This document shows, one piece after another, positions 24,600 to 35,675 of a stretch of DNA of 64,000 nt (positions within the stretch are counted from its first letter, which is position 1; each line of letters begins with the position of its first letter). Source of the stretch: Sympetrum striolatum. Its lineage: Eukaryota > Arthropoda > Insecta > Odonata > Libellulidae. Made by a program: the position numbers and the translations under genes. Below the pieces are notes generated by a model that was given only the letters and a program-made list of their open reading frames with translations, was not told where the DNA came from and searched no databases. The stretch spans positions 9,852,346-9,916,345 of the forward strand of contig OX388344.1 in assembly GCA_947579665.1 (NCBI GenBank). The letters are read 5' to 3'.

Positions 24600-24712
24600 G
24601 TCGATATGGCTACTGTCTTTCTACCTGCCCATAAAGTGGGAGACTTGGGTTCGAGTCAGGTCACTATTTTTCACTTCTGTACAGCATTTTCCCTCTTAAG
24701 TTTGTATCTTCC
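24600..24712 (+). mobile_element. tRNA-derived SINE fragment (copy 1)
   Basis: It contains CCCATAAAGTGGGAGACTTG followed by GGTTCGAGTC (B-box) and the shared tail CACTATTTTTCACTT. The same arrangement occurs at 32.25 and 42.42 kb, which defines a family. The A-box half is degraded here. A lone TTTATCCGGAGAAG motif just downstream (24727) resembles the linker of the B-box array. Confidence 0.6.
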
Positions 24713-24729
24713 TATAAATATGTATTTAT

Positions 24730-25417
24730 CCGGAGAAGTGTTTATGCACGATTGTTTATAGCGATTTCAGAATAATTCACAACACTATAGGTTTATAAGT
24801 CATAAATAAAAGTTAAATATAGATAAGTTCTAAACAAAAAAACAATATTCATCTTTCGGAACTAGTATTTTGGAGAGCCTTCATAGACGAAAGGAAATTA
24901 TATCTCTAATCAAATAGGGAAGCCTCGCAAATCTACTCCATCCTTTAAATTATATTAGAAGGCAGGAGAATTACTGCGCGTCATTAAAAACTGTTAGTTC
25001 AGTACTTTTTGCTGTTATTCGTTTATTATGAATGCGTTTCTCTGAAAATTGAGCTAAACGAAGGAAATCTTTAAAGATGTATTTGATTGAATTTGTGTCG
25101 TAAACTTTATTGGGAGAGTTTTTAAAGTGGTTCTCTGTGATTTAATCTCCGGAATCGGTTTACAAGCCACTTAGATGTGTTCACCAAGTTGAAAACTATG
25201 TTTTTGCTGTGACCTTTCTAAAACTGTCACGGAGCAGTACTTTAGATGCAATAGCATCTTTAATGTTGTCAGCTCGAACATGTACAGAGTCAAAGCACGG
25301 TTTCATTTAGCAGCCATCTGACGTGGAAAATGCATTTTTCTCTCATACACGGTGATGCTAGTCTCACATTTTTTCTTGCACACCTCTGTCATAGAAGCTG
25401 AGAAATACGCTGCCATA
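24730..25417. other. intronic DNA, nothing recognised
   Basis: AT-rich sequence inside the Ly6 intron with no open frame, inverted repeat or family match that I can support. Confidence 0.5.
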
Positions 25418-25852
25418 GGGGGCATCCATTAAATACGTGAGGTGATTTCTGCGATTTTTTGACCCCCCGATCCCCCCTAGTGAGATTATCGTGAGATTTG
25501 GCTCGACCCCCTCCTCTAATCTCACGTGAGATCGTTCGAAATGCGTGTTTTCAGTGTAAATATGTTAATCTATGCTTCATTGTATTGGATTTATAAAAAA
25601 ACGTAATTTATTTAATTATTTTTATTTAGGACTAGTTGAGACTAGTATTTAAGACTACTGAGATCCTAGTCTAAAATCACAATGAAAAAATCGAACCCAG
25701 TTATCTCATAATTCTGCACTGTTTTTGCGGATAAAAAATTACATAATCTTTGCAATAACCCCCCCTCTCTCCCAGGTGAGAGTGAGTGAGATTCGGCTTA
25801 ACCCCCCCCCCCCCCGCCCCCTCAAACGCCTCACATAATTAATGGACCCCCC
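25418..25852. mobile_element. GGGG-ended TIR element, copy 1 (PIF/Harbinger-like)
   Basis: The ends are GGGGGCATCCATTAAATACG and the inverse CATAATTAATGGACCCCCC. They are flanked by ATA on both sides (25415-25417 and 25853-25855), a 3 bp duplication as in PIF/Harbinger, although the superfamily is an inference. The interior has CACGTGAG/CTCACGTG-rich subterminal repeats and a C-homopolymer near 25802-25820. No transposase. Related copies lie at 40303-40777 (opposite orientation) and 41985-42135. Confidence 0.7.
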
Positions 25853-26492
25853 ATATCTTAAATTTTCATTCAAACCACCATCACTGGGCTGTAAATATTT
25901 CTTTCTGTATTCATACTTCATATTTTTTCTTTTCCTATTTTTGTAGCTACGTTTTCACTTGGTGCAAAAATATATTTATTAGTATTATTTTAAGTATATT
26001 AAGTTATTTTAAAGGAACGCTAATGATGCGTGAGTACACTGATTAAGTTTTAAAAAGTAGATTGGCCGAAATAGATATATGGGAGAAAAGAGTTGTAAAA
26101 AAGTGTGTTTTTATCATCCGAAACTTCTCTTTTGGTTGTTTTCCTTCACTGTTAGTACTACCCTGGAGAAGATTGCTTCCCCAATTGAAATATTGTGGCT
26201 ACTAGTTTTTGTCTTCCTTCCAGATCTGTTCCAGTCTGTCTTCCAGATTCAAGTAAAATATTTGTAGAGCAGAATGAGGACAAAGATTCCATAATCAGAG
26301 TCTTTCATTTCAAATCACTCTATGTGATAAGATTAGTTAATGTGTTTTAAATGATTTGAGCAAATTTACAATTTGGATTGAAGCATAACTATTTTGCATT
26401 AAAGCTCTTCGTTGTTTGATAATAACAAGTCTGTTTACCATGCAAAGCTTGGTTTACTCTCAAAAAGCAATTACAAAGAATGTGAAACATAC

Positions 26493-26607
26493 TTGCTTTC
26501 TAAGTAAAATCCCCCGCAGTGGGAGCTACGAATAATCTCCGTGTCGGTCGTGAGAGTTCCGCTATCCAAGGCACAAGTTCTGACAGTTAATCTCTTTCCA
26601 GTATCAT
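26493..26607 (-). CDS. Ly6/uPAR-family protein, middle coding exon
   Basis: The acceptor CTTTTCAG is at 26615-26608 and the donor AA|GTATGT is at 26493/26492. The 115 nt exon starts with AT, completing GAT (Asp) from the upstream exon, and ends with AA for the downstream exon, so all three exons share one frame. It encodes DDTGKRLTVRTCALDSG and SSHCGGFYLES, supplying cysteines 6 and 7 of the ten in the Ly6 fold. The motif order is conserved in an insect Ly6 subfamily from general knowledge. The plus-strand frame over the same bases is a shadow. Confidence 0.88.
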
Positions 26608-26756
26608 CTGAAAAGAAAAAGATTGTCCCTATGAAAGTATTTTGTAGCCCATTTGGAATGGTTGTGAGGCGAATGAAAACCAAAGTTAAATCGGATTTTT
26701 TATCTTCAACTCGTCACACAGTCGAACTAATATGTCCTGTTTCTGAATCCTTTTTT

Positions 26757-26917
26757 ATTTCAAAAGAAAAGAATACTTATTGTCTTCCACAACATTGATT
26801 TATTTGCACGACCGGTTCTGTCACCGTGATGACATTTTCCACTAGATGATGTCAACACGGTGACGATACCGGCCAATACATCACTCTTGTGGAAGATAAT
26901 AGGTATTCTTTTGAAAT
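26757..26917. mobile_element. foldback (hairpin) MITE-like element
   Basis: The outer arms at 26757-26792 and 26887-26917 are inverted copies (TTGTGGAAGATAAT... against ATTGTCTTCCACAA) with a 5 bp gap. The inner arms at about 26812-26835 and 26849-26872 pair around CCGGT...GTCACCGTG...GACAT. The whole 161 bp can fold into one long hairpin. It sits in the intron between the first two Ly6 exons seen here, about 150 bp from an acceptor site. Confidence 0.7.
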
Positions 26918-27494
26918 GTCGTGTCCATTCCACAAAGTTACGCTTGAACATATCAAGTTTCTTTTTTACTTCGATAGCAATCGAAATTGCAAGATTTTAA
27001 TTATTTGTGTTTGTATTTACGACATTTATGATTAAACACCTACAGATGAAAGTTACTAAAGTTAGTCGTGATGCAGTGAAAGAATCCCGCGCGGAATATT
27101 ATTAGCGGAGTTAGGAAATCATATTTTTGAGAAACATCCTGGAACAAATGTTTCACCTGTCACCGTGGAATCAATATTTCACCTTCACGGCTGACGCAAA
27201 AACGGTGCGGAGGAAAACAAGAAAATAATGAACAATGGTTCATTAATCATTGCTGCATATTATAATTAATAATAACTGATTCCTTTTAAATCGCATGCAA
27301 TCATCAAAATAAATATGTCGACAGCTTAAGGATGACGTAGTTGAGGAAATGTATTTAGGAACTTGAATCGTGTACTTTTTATATTATCTAACCCGTTACT
27401 TCAATTAAACGTAATCGGAATGAAGCGTTGCATCAGATTTTAAGAATAAATTTACGAAATTCGTGAAAAAATAAAACAGTTCCTCAGGGAATAC
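26918..27494. other. intron of the Ly6 gene, nothing else recognised
   Basis: AT-rich intronic sequence between the exons at 27671-27495 and 26607-26493, apart from the foldback element next to it. Confidence 0.6.
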
Positions 27495-27671
27495 CATAAA
27501 CGCCGGCCAACTTGATGCAGGCAGTGGCAGGGAAGAGCCCGTTCCGCCCTTTCCTTCCTCCGAGGCAGGGCGAGTGCAGCAGCTCGCTCGTGTAGTTGTT
27601 GTGGAAGGGGTCGTCGCAGGCCGGGTTGCTTCCATCCACGGACACGCAGTGGAAACAGTCAATGGCTCCGA
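27495..27671 (-). CDS. Ly6/uPAR-family protein, first coding exon in the window
   Basis: The acceptor TTTGGCAG is at 27679-27672 and the donor ATG|GTATTC is at 27495/27494. The 177 nt exon opens with TC (so the upstream exon ends on one base) and reads GAIDCFHCVSVDGSNPACDD, then SPCLGGRKGRNGLFPATACI. It carries cysteines 1-5 of the Ly6 domain. GAIDCFHC is where a signal peptide would end, so the missing upstream exon should encode the signal sequence. Two ATG-initiated frames over this region are not the true start. GC content is higher than in the flanking intron, as expected of coding sequence. Confidence 0.88.
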
Positions 27672-27699
27672 CTGCCAAAGAAGACAAGGCTACTTAAGC

Positions 27700-28156
27700 G
27701 TTCACCTTAGAATTTTAAATTTTGTAATGTTTGCAAAAATCGGCGACCAAGAATCATTTTGAATGGTCATATATTTTAAACGAAATATGTCATAGGTCAT
27801 ACGTCTATCTAATTTTTCGATAGGTATTGAATGGACCTTAATAAATATACTGAATAAAATTCTTTGTATAGTTTACAACGCTAAAATTTGCAATAATTAC
27901 TTTGAGATGAACATTTTCCCAATGCCAAAATAATCACTTGATTTAAAAGAAAAACATGAAAGGATTCTGCAGTCTTTTCCCTGTATAGAGGGCATTTTTA
28001 ATTTTAGACGGAAAATAGAAGCAATGTAAAACTTAGAGCGAGCGGTGCACGTCAAAGAGACTGATACCTCACGAATAAGACTACTATTTGTGATCAATTT
28101 ATTTCACCTAAGTACGTTCATCGAGGTCCTTTCCAGCCATGTAGCCGGTGAGTAGA
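27700..28156. other. no gene recognised
   Basis: AT-rich sequence upstream of the Ly6 exon with no supported feature. Confidence 0.5.
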
Positions 28157-28290
28157 CCTTGTGGGACGAATTTGTCCAGTACGCTGCATTTGCCCTGAAC
28201 ACGGCACAACAGTAGTCCACTGGGTTCAATGCCTTTGAGCTAGTGCATGGGAGATCCCCGGTGCTCCCAAAAGAGAACTTGTTTCTTTGG
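28157..28290 (+). pseudogene. Ty3/gypsy-like integrase relic
   Basis: The plus-strand translation reads YAAFALNTAQQ, a stop, then STGFNAFELVHGRSPVLP. This matches the conserved end of the retroviral-type integrase core (Asn-Thr ... Ser-Thr-Gly-Phe ... Pro-Phe-Glu-Leu ... Gly-Arg) in Ty3/gypsy elements. It is short and has an internal stop. No LTRs were seen. Confidence 0.65.
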
Positions 28291-28299
28291 CCTGAGGAG

Positions 28300-29105
28300 G
28301 TTTGCCTGCTGCCCAAATATAATGCAGTCCCTGCTGTCATCTTCCACTAAACTATTCCTGTCAACGTCGTCGGTGGTTTGAACATAAGGGACCTCTTCCA
28401 GTGACGACTCGTCAGAGTACAATAATTTCAGTCAACGCGTTGTAGTTTTCCTTGCTTTTTTCGTAGTTTTTCCTTTTTTAGATCTACTTGCTACTTTAGA
28501 GGAGACGGCTTTTCTCGCCACAGCTACAGCTTTCCTTCTTAATCTTCCCTGTCGTTTTCGTTCTAGCAACTCTATTTATTGCTTCTTCATTCCGGTGGCT
28601 TCTATTACAGGAGTACCGTAAATGTGAAAGTATTACCGTTATTAAATATGCAATTAAAGCTATTATGGTTCGTAGGTAGTCAAAAAGCTAGTCAGGCAAG
28701 CTTTTGACAAAGTTGTGAAATCCTCGTCATCTTACCCCACCTTGCCATTTTTGTTTAAAAATTATCTACCAGTTCCTACATCATCGTAAACAACGTACAT
28801 TTGCTATGATTGTTTAGGTTTTGAATTGACTTTAAGAATATTTTACGCAAGAGCTAAAATAACTTACCGTACAATTGTAAATCCTTAAGTTGTCTGGTTA
28901 AAAAATTACATCAACAAGTTCACTAATCAAATATAGGTCGACTACTTCTCACAGGGCAACCTGATTTGCAATTTATCAAGATAGGTATGTAGCTTGATGC
29001 CAGGAGTACCTTAATGGCCGGGGCAATTTCTTCTACCAGTGGCAAGGTGGAGGAAATAGCGAATTCGTCATCTTACACGCTTCGTCATCTTACCCGACCT
29101 TCCCC
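28300..29105 (-). mobile_element. pogo-type transposon relic, transposase C-terminus and one end
   Basis: On the minus strand, 28600-28300 reads a Lys/Arg-rich segment (KRQGRLRRKAVAVARKAV), a stop, then SDESSLEEVPYVQTTDDVDR and DDSRDCIIFGQ. This basic-then-acidic tail with a Cys motif resembles the C-terminus of pogo-class DDE transposases. A candidate end, GGGGAAGGTCGGGTAAGATG, faces it at about 29105-29086 on the minus strand, and a similar motif recurs near 28720-28745. The catalytic domain is missing. Confidence 0.5.
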
Positions 29106-30140
29106 TATATGTCTTCAGTTAGTTATCATGTCAGCTGATAAAGCATATTACCATAGATAGTATACAGACTTGTTATTGGGTAGGAAGAGATGATGATTTT
29201 TTTACATATTAGTTCAATCATGTTCATGAAATGTGTTTTCTCTAAATACCTTCCATATTTCCATGTGAGACTAGCCATTCTTTCACAGTTCTTAAGGATC
29301 CTAAGATCCTATAATAAGATTATTTAAAATACGATATCACAGTAACTTCGAGGCGTTCATACTCAAAAACACAGCTCCTCGCTCCAGCAAAGCTACTTCT
29401 TTAAAAAACAAATAATTCGTAGATTCTAAATTCATAAGCTATTTACACAACACTTAATATTCTCATGAATGTATTATAATATTACCCGCACAGCGTAATT
29501 TTCCACGAATATCAAAGAAGTAGCGACTATCCCAAGTCTAGAGTAAGAGCTCAATTCGCCGCAAAGAAGTACGTCCTCGATTTCGATGCATTGTCGTCGG
29601 AGGTTAACTTTCAGCCTTCCTCGCGGCAAATCACGTCGGATATAAAAATCAAACACCAATGTACTATTCAAGATATCACCCCAAAGCCAACTATAATCGA
29701 AAATATCAACAATTTTGTTAATTTAACTCGCGACATGTGCTTTGTCACGTGAGTAATAAAATTATTTTAGCCGACACATAAATTGAGTTTCACGATGGCC
29801 TTTTCAGGGGTTACGTTCAATTTAAAAAAAGGTGTTGCGAAGTTTTGATTTATTTAAACTAAATATCATACGGTTTGTATTCGTGCTTATGATACAAAGC
29901 AACTGAGGGAAAAAACAGATTTTTATATTGGATAGGTAGATAGGATTAGCAGTTTTAAAAACGATCACCGGGTGAAATATTCGGGACTTCTTCTTATCAA
30001 AATTCTTAAACTTTAAGTTAATATAATTCATAATAAACATAACATAAAAGTACTCGCATATTCGAAGAGAACAAATCTTCCTTAATAAGAATATAATTAT
30101 ATTATGTAACATTATCAGAAAAATAGCGACTGTTCCAAGT
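29106..30140. other. no gene recognised
   Basis: AT-rich sequence. A short minus frame at 29671-29474 and the minus frame at 30226-29822 show no family signature and are not supported. Confidence 0.5.
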
Positions 30141-30850
30141 GAGAACAGTTGACTCCTAAAATCTGTGAAACCAGACCCACTCGTTCCAATGGGTCTGAGA
30201 GAGAAACGAGTCGAGTACCGACCCAAAATATTTCAATGGTGACTCGGAAGACGCATTCTATAGATTGTGACGTTTTTTCGATCCAAGCAGCCATGTTTTT
30301 AAATTTAGTACTCGTTTCTCGACTCTTCCGTGATAATCCCCCTCGTGAAGAGGAAAATCAGGTGAAAGGTGAGATGTGCCAAGTTCCTGCGGAAATACAT
30401 AGGCCCCCTCCAGGTGATTGGTCGGGTAGGGAATGTGACAAATCAAGTGGCGGACCCTCCTGTCTATGACACGCGCCGCCGGTCTTCCCAGTTCATGTGT
30501 CCCAGATGTAAAGCTACCGAGGTGGGCACTACAGTGGGGACACAGAAGATTGGGAAGATAGGCAGAGCACCTCCAGTGAGAGCCCCTCTTCTGAAGGCTG
30601 TATGCGAGTGTTGTGGCGGAGGAGGTTGGCGTTGCCCAGCGTGAGACACAGGAGCAAGTGGGGGGAGGCCAAGGTGGACTGATCGGCGAGAACCACGAAT
30701 ACCTCGTCGGATGGACGACTACATCTTGTAGCAGTGCCACTCGGGGCGAAGAGGCCGAGCGTCGCGAAGGGGGCGAGGGGAAGGACGTCAGTTGGCGCAG
30801 AAGAGCGGTAAACCATAGAGTAAGGATGGTTTATGGATTACTCTATGGGT
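30141..30850 (+). pseudogene. GC-rich patch with retrotransposon integrase C-terminal relic
   Basis: The patch is clearly more GC-rich than its surroundings. At 30372-30460 the plus strand reads RCAKFLRKYIGPLQVIGRVG followed by NVTNQVAD. This resembles the chromodomain-like C-terminal end of retrotransposon integrases (Lys-Phe-x-x-Lys-Tyr-x-Gly-Pro ... Val-x-Tyr/Asn-x-Val). A frame change precedes it. The open minus frame across the same bases is probably its shadow. No LTR or reverse transcriptase is present. Confidence 0.4.
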
Positions 30851-31111
30851 AAAACGGTGCGAGTGCTAGGGTTTTTGTGCGCGTGTTTTAAGCGGTTGCG
30901 ACTATATTAATTAAGGTCGTGTTTTTAAGTATTCGTATCCTCTATCTTATGAATTAAGAGTTTCTTTTTCATCGAATGCACATTAATGAAATATTTTTGT
31001 CTTACTTTATAACAGCTAATTAATTTTCCACCATATTACAAGACCTAGTTGGATATAGAATTAATGTGCAATAGTGTGAGACTCATAAATTACATTACTA
31101 AAAGACTTCAA

Positions 31112-31187
31112 GGCTCCCGGATAGTCACGTGGACAGTGAGTTTGCTTTTGGTGAATGCGGTTCCGGGGTCGGATCCCGGTGGGAGCC
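31112..31187 (+). tRNA. tRNA-like sequence, probably a pseudogene
   Basis: GGCTCCC at 31112 can pair with GGGAGCC at 31181-31187, and CCGGG-GTCGGAT-CCCGG forms a T-arm. The total length is 76 nt. The T-loop is GTCGGAT instead of TTCGANT, the anticodon stem is weak, and one extra base separates T-stem and acceptor stem. The A-box-like TAGTCACGTGG deviates from consensus. It is more likely a decayed tRNA or SINE head than a working gene. Confidence 0.4.
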
Positions 31188-31189
31188 AA

Positions 31190-32230
31190 TGTGCGGAATG
31201 ACCTGAGCTGTCGAAGCACTTTTAACAATACTACTACATTTACGAAAAAATCTTCTGAGAAATTGTCATTTCCCTATGATTGAAGCTTATTTTCCATTTT
31301 GATGTTGCTTTATCGTTTTACTGAACATTTCGTTTCTTAATATTTCTTAGTTGATGCTTTTACCGAATCAGATATAATTCAGTAATAGAATACTTTTCAG
31401 CAATAAGTTCATACTACTTCATAACCAAACATAATACTTTTGTAATACATTTCATAGTTTTAACATTTTGTCTTCTATAAAAGAAATCAACCGTTTATTA
31501 AATGAGACATTTAGGTAACCCAACCAAAAAATTGTTAATAATTCTGTCTGATCTACTCTATGTTATCTAATTCTCTTACGAATCTCTTTTCGCACGAGTC
31601 ATAAGAAACAGAGGTGGATTACACTTTTAGTCTAACGAAGGCGAAGCACAGCCAAAATTTCCCGCAAGATGCTCTCACATTTAAATCTGAAACTTCCTAA
31701 TCAGAAATTAATATTTTCGACACTACCACCGCGTTCATCGTTGCGCATTCTCGTACATAATTTTCCAATTCCCTCTAAAAGGCTAGTCGATGTTGGGCCC
31801 CCTTAATTTTTTCATCTGCCATTAATTCTTTTGACTTATTTTCAGTTTCTTGAATTTGAGACGACGCTTTATGCTTCTCTATTTTTCCAATTTGAAAATA
31901 TATGTATAACAACCGACAGCGTCATAATAGTGGATTACTCAATGAAATTAAAATAAGAGATATATATAATAAGACAGCAAACCGATTCTTACTCAGTGGG
32001 CCAGTGAGCCATTTAAAACCCCCGCCAATCTGACTGAGCAACGTTGCCATGTGTCACCGGGTCATTTCCAGCAAAATCACGAAAAATCTTAACTTTCATC
32101 GTAGAACGTCGATCAAAAGACACTTGTAGATACTCTTTGGACGAGTGAGACGACGAAGATAATGCATTTTTGCTCATTCGAATTTGTTATAGATTTTTAA
32201 ATCGTATTCCATGCGGTCTGTTTTTTTTCT
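31190..32230. other. no gene recognised
   Basis: AT-rich sequence with no open frame or repeat that I can assign. Confidence 0.5.
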
Positions 32231-32231
32231 G

Positions 32232-32345
32232 GCCCCAGGGACTGGAACTTAGCCGTTAGATTATACCAGCCCGGAAAGTGGGGGATCTGGGTTCGAGTCC
32301 CAGTCAAGCCGCTATTTTTCTCTTATGATAGATGACTCTTACAAG
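32232..32345 (+). mobile_element. tRNA-derived SINE fragment (copy 2)
   Basis: TTAGCCGTTAGATTATACC (A-box half) is followed by CCCGGAAAGTGGGGGATCTG, GGTTCGAGTCCCAG (B-box arm) and GCCGCTATTTTTC. It shares layout and tail start with the copies at 24.6 and 42.4 kb. The tail differs after CTATTTTTC. Confidence 0.65.
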
Positions 32346-32956
32346 AGAACCCATGGATGGGTTTAAGTCGCATGACTTCTCGTGCAGAGTCATTTCCTGT
32401 CCTTGATCCCTTTCACGTCATCTTACTTTTCGATAATTCTGCTGTTAAATCGAAAGTGAGCTCTAATTCCAAAGCGATTCTGAGATTCACGACTAGATAA
32501 AGTAAAACTCATTAAAACAATTTTTAGAGAATTCTTCTTAAAATTTGGCTTTCTTTTGATTCATTGTTGCGAAAGAAAACGGATGTCAAAAAAGACGTAG
32601 AACGATGACGACGTGTTTCTTGTAATCCGTTAATCAAAGTGCACTGGAGAAGTTTTATTTTCGTTAGACCTTATTGTGCTTTTTATTGCAAATCCAAAAC
32701 CTTTCGGTATAACAGCGAGCAGTAAAATCTTTGGCGAAACACATTCGATAATCTATAAAGGAAAGGCCAAACGAGCGAAGATCAAAGCGATTCCTCGTTT
32801 GCTTATGACTGCCTTTTTATGGGACTTGCTTATGAATTACTTGGTTACGTATGATTTCATCCCGTCTACTCCCGGTTAAATAGCGTCCGTTTTTCTCCTT
32901 CAACGAGGACCCGTGGCGTACTAAGGTGCAGTATCAGGGGGCCCCAATTACATACA
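32346..32956. other. no gene recognised
   Basis: No coding signature. The plus frame at 32676-32879 lacks any family motif. A GTGGCGTAC...CAGGGGGCCCC segment near 32912-32945 may be a fragment of a hAT end but has no partner. Confidence 0.4.
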
Positions 32957-34250
32957 TAATAATAATAATAAAGGACTTTATTCAGGGTGAGATTGAGACT
33001 ATCAAGTCTCTTCTTACACCTTCCCATTTTAACAATTACACAACTAGCAATTACAAGTTAAATTATATGAACATAATAGACATACTGAACATATTAACAT
33101 TATAAACATAATTTCGCTTGGTAAAAGCTCGTTAAGAATTTAGATTATAAATAAGTAAAAACGGTTCAGAAAACTGAAAAAAGACAAAGAAGAAAATACA
33201 AGGAGAATTATAGAGTAATGAATAAAAGAAAATATTGCAATCAGAGGCGTAGCGTGCGCCATCGCCGCCCGGGGCGGAATCATAATTTGCCGCCCTTGTG
33301 ACGTCATAAAAATAATGATGTTGGTGGAAAAAAGGAATCGTATGAAAGAGCGAAAAATATTTATTTCAAAACCAAAATAGTATACTTAAGTTTAAAATTT
33401 GACTTTTCGGACCTTACGCGCAGCAAAATCATTAATAGCATCATCAAAGTCGATTTTGTCCGTCATATTTTTTTCGATCCATAGAATTGCTAAATCATTC
33501 AATCTTATGGAGTTCATGGTAGACCTTAAATAATTTTGTATTAATTTTAGCTTTGAGAAGATACGTTCACATGAAGCAACACTGATAGCTATGGTTAGAA
33601 AGATTCGTAGCTTGATATCAGGTACGCGAATACCATAGTTGCATTGCTGAATAAATTCTAAAAGCTCGAGCGACCCTTTCGTAGCGTTCTCTTGAGTTTC
33701 AGCATCAGCCAATGCAACGAAATTGCGTAACCTCTCGATTTCGATCTTGTCCACATTGATGTCAATGTCATAGTGCTCTTCTCCGAACTTACACTTGTAT
33801 TCTGGATTCAGTATAGCACAAGCAAATTTTGCAGCCCTCCTAATAGAGGCGCCCGGGGCAGTCCGCCCCTCCGCCCCCCCTCGCTACGCCACTGATTCCA
33901 ATAAAAAAATTTCGTTTGGACGGTGGATAAGATAAGGAGGAGAGATGTTCTGAAATTGAGGTAGGAAGGCCAAGAAATATTGTGATCTCAATGAGTTGAT
34001 GGAGTTGTGAGTTTCAGTGCGATTAAGTTCTGCTTTGTAAGGGTTAAGAGATGATTGTGGCATTTACTCTTGAAGCTGAAGACGGAAGATAGGTTTTTTT
34101 ATCTCTTGGGGAAGTGTGTTCCAGAGGCTGTGACTGTAAACCATTTATGGAACTTTTCAGTTCTGTGCTGGGGAATCAAGAGTTTCTTGCAACCTCTCGT
34201 TTTGCGGTCATGAACGGAATCCAAAGATGTAAATAAGGAGTTAATATATG
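32957..34250 (-). mobile_element. 5'-truncated LINE on the minus strand, split by a hAT element
   Basis: On the minus strand, 34250-33903 encodes a LINE ORF2 C-terminal end with breaks (a segment like GTHFPKR, a stop, then KNLSSVFSFKSKCHNHLLTL). It is followed by a 3' UTR at 33241-32970 and an ATT-rich tail at about 32969-32957. The hAT element at 33242-33894 interrupts it between coding and 3' UTR, so the LINE is older. The AAT-type tail recalls the fragment at 22.9-23.5 kb. Confidence 0.65.
33242..33894 (-). mobile_element. hAT element with truncated transposase
   Basis: The ends are CAGAGGCGTAGCG and CGCTACGCCACTG, flanked by ATTGCAAT and ATTCCAAT (7 of 8 bases match). The minus frame at 33754-33392 (120 aa) reads IRVPDIKLRIFLTIAISVAS followed by CERIFSKLKLIQNYLRSTM and LAILWIEKNM. 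This is the hAT C-terminal dimerisation domain of the ZMYM/DUF4371-associated kind. The N-terminal DNA-binding and catalytic parts are absent, so it is an internal-deletion derivative. Confidence 0.85.
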
Positions 34251-35675
34251 TAGGTTATCTCGTTGCTAAAAATCTATCGATGCTTGACAAAATGTGATGC
34301 TTCCCACGCAATTCGTGTATTAGAAACGAATAAATGTCAAAATCAGAATCGAGTAAAAACCTCACCGTGTCGAATTATCATGAGAGAAATTGTTGTCGTG
34401 TTCGTTCAATACCAAAACAGCGTAAATTTGTATCTCTCACAGCATTTTAGCCCGATAATGTTATGTCAGACGGCTTTAACGGCGAGTCCATGGATTCAGG
34501 AAGTTTATGATCGAATATTGTCATATATCTGTATAGGCCTTTCACTCCAGTGCAGCATTACGTATCTTAAACAGACGGCGAGTTCCTCTCACAATCCAAT
34601 AACCTCTGTTTAGGTTATTCTCCGGACCCTCAAGTTTCCTTCACAAGAGCTGTTGCTGAGATGTGTGTATCCGCCACAATGAGCAACTCAGTCATACGCC
34701 CATATCGAATCTTGACGAAAAACACTCGAAAGAAGAAACTTCCCTTCGGCGCCATACCTAAGAGCCGTAGGAGTCGGCCATGGGTTTTCTTATGCTGATT
34801 ATTTGTCTTTCATTAAGGCGAAGGCGGGAAAATCTCTTACGAGATATCTGGACTTTCGCCCGAAGTTGGAAACAGTCAGTTCAGATCTTTCAATTGTTCA
34901 GATTAGCTGTTCATATCAGTTGGCCAGGTTCAACACAGATTTCGAATCTTCTTGGCCTAGCTGTCAAAGGAGACGGACGTGCCTTCTCTCTCTCCTGAGA
35001 TCACCTGCTGAGACGCAGAGTACTACCTGCTCCAACCGTGTAGTTTTAAGCTACTCTTCTGAGTTATTTTAGTTTACTTCTTCAGTGCATATTATATTTT
35101 TACTTCTTATTTAGTGTTTCGTTCCTAGTTTAGTAAATCTTTTCGTTGTGTTTGGCGCTCTTCTTCCAGTAGTGTTACATCGCACCTTCGAAGCTGCGAT
35201 CCAAGACTGCGTAAGCGTTAAGTACCCTCTATCTTTTTATTTATTTTATTTTCTATCCTTTATTGACTAGGTTTATCGCCTAACTTTACTTGTGTGCTTT
35301 TGGGTCTTATTTATTTTGTCATAACTTCCGATAACCGCTAACTCTGTTATCTTGATTTATATATTTTACTTACGAGCCTACTTAGTGTATTTTACTCTAA
35401 CACTTAATCTTCTGCAGCGCTAACTTCCATTTTTGCCTGTATAATCTAATTTCTTTATTTTAAACTTTATACGAATCACTTGCACAGATAAATTCCTCTC
35501 ACTGTAATCCTTTAGTTAGTGTATATATTTTGTCTCCGAAGTTAGAAACCTAGCCCCTCTACACAGGTTAGGTCAGCCAGGTAAAGCACAGCGGGTGGTA
35601 ACTCATTGTTCATTGTTAGTTGTTTTCGTTTTAGTTCCCCATTTAGTGAGCCAGTGTAAATTCTATAGTAATAGG
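34251..35675 (+). other. probable 5' UTR of the CR1-like LINE, start uncertain
   Basis: No conserved coding is seen before the ORF1 ATG. From about 34.8 kb the sequence becomes GC-balanced then T-rich and runs without an obvious break into ORF1. The exact 5' end cannot be placed without another copy. 34251-34800 shows nothing recognisable. Confidence 0.4.

Noticed and set aside
30258..30740. 160 aa minus-strand frame
   Set aside because: Low-complexity Pro/Ser/His content and no family match. The plus strand over the same bases resembles an integrase end.
35595..35675. Earlier start of LINE ORF1 at a non-ATG codon
   Set aside because: The first ATG in frame, 35676, follows directly and gives a typical ORF1 start. 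The 27 upstream codons look like 5' UTR.
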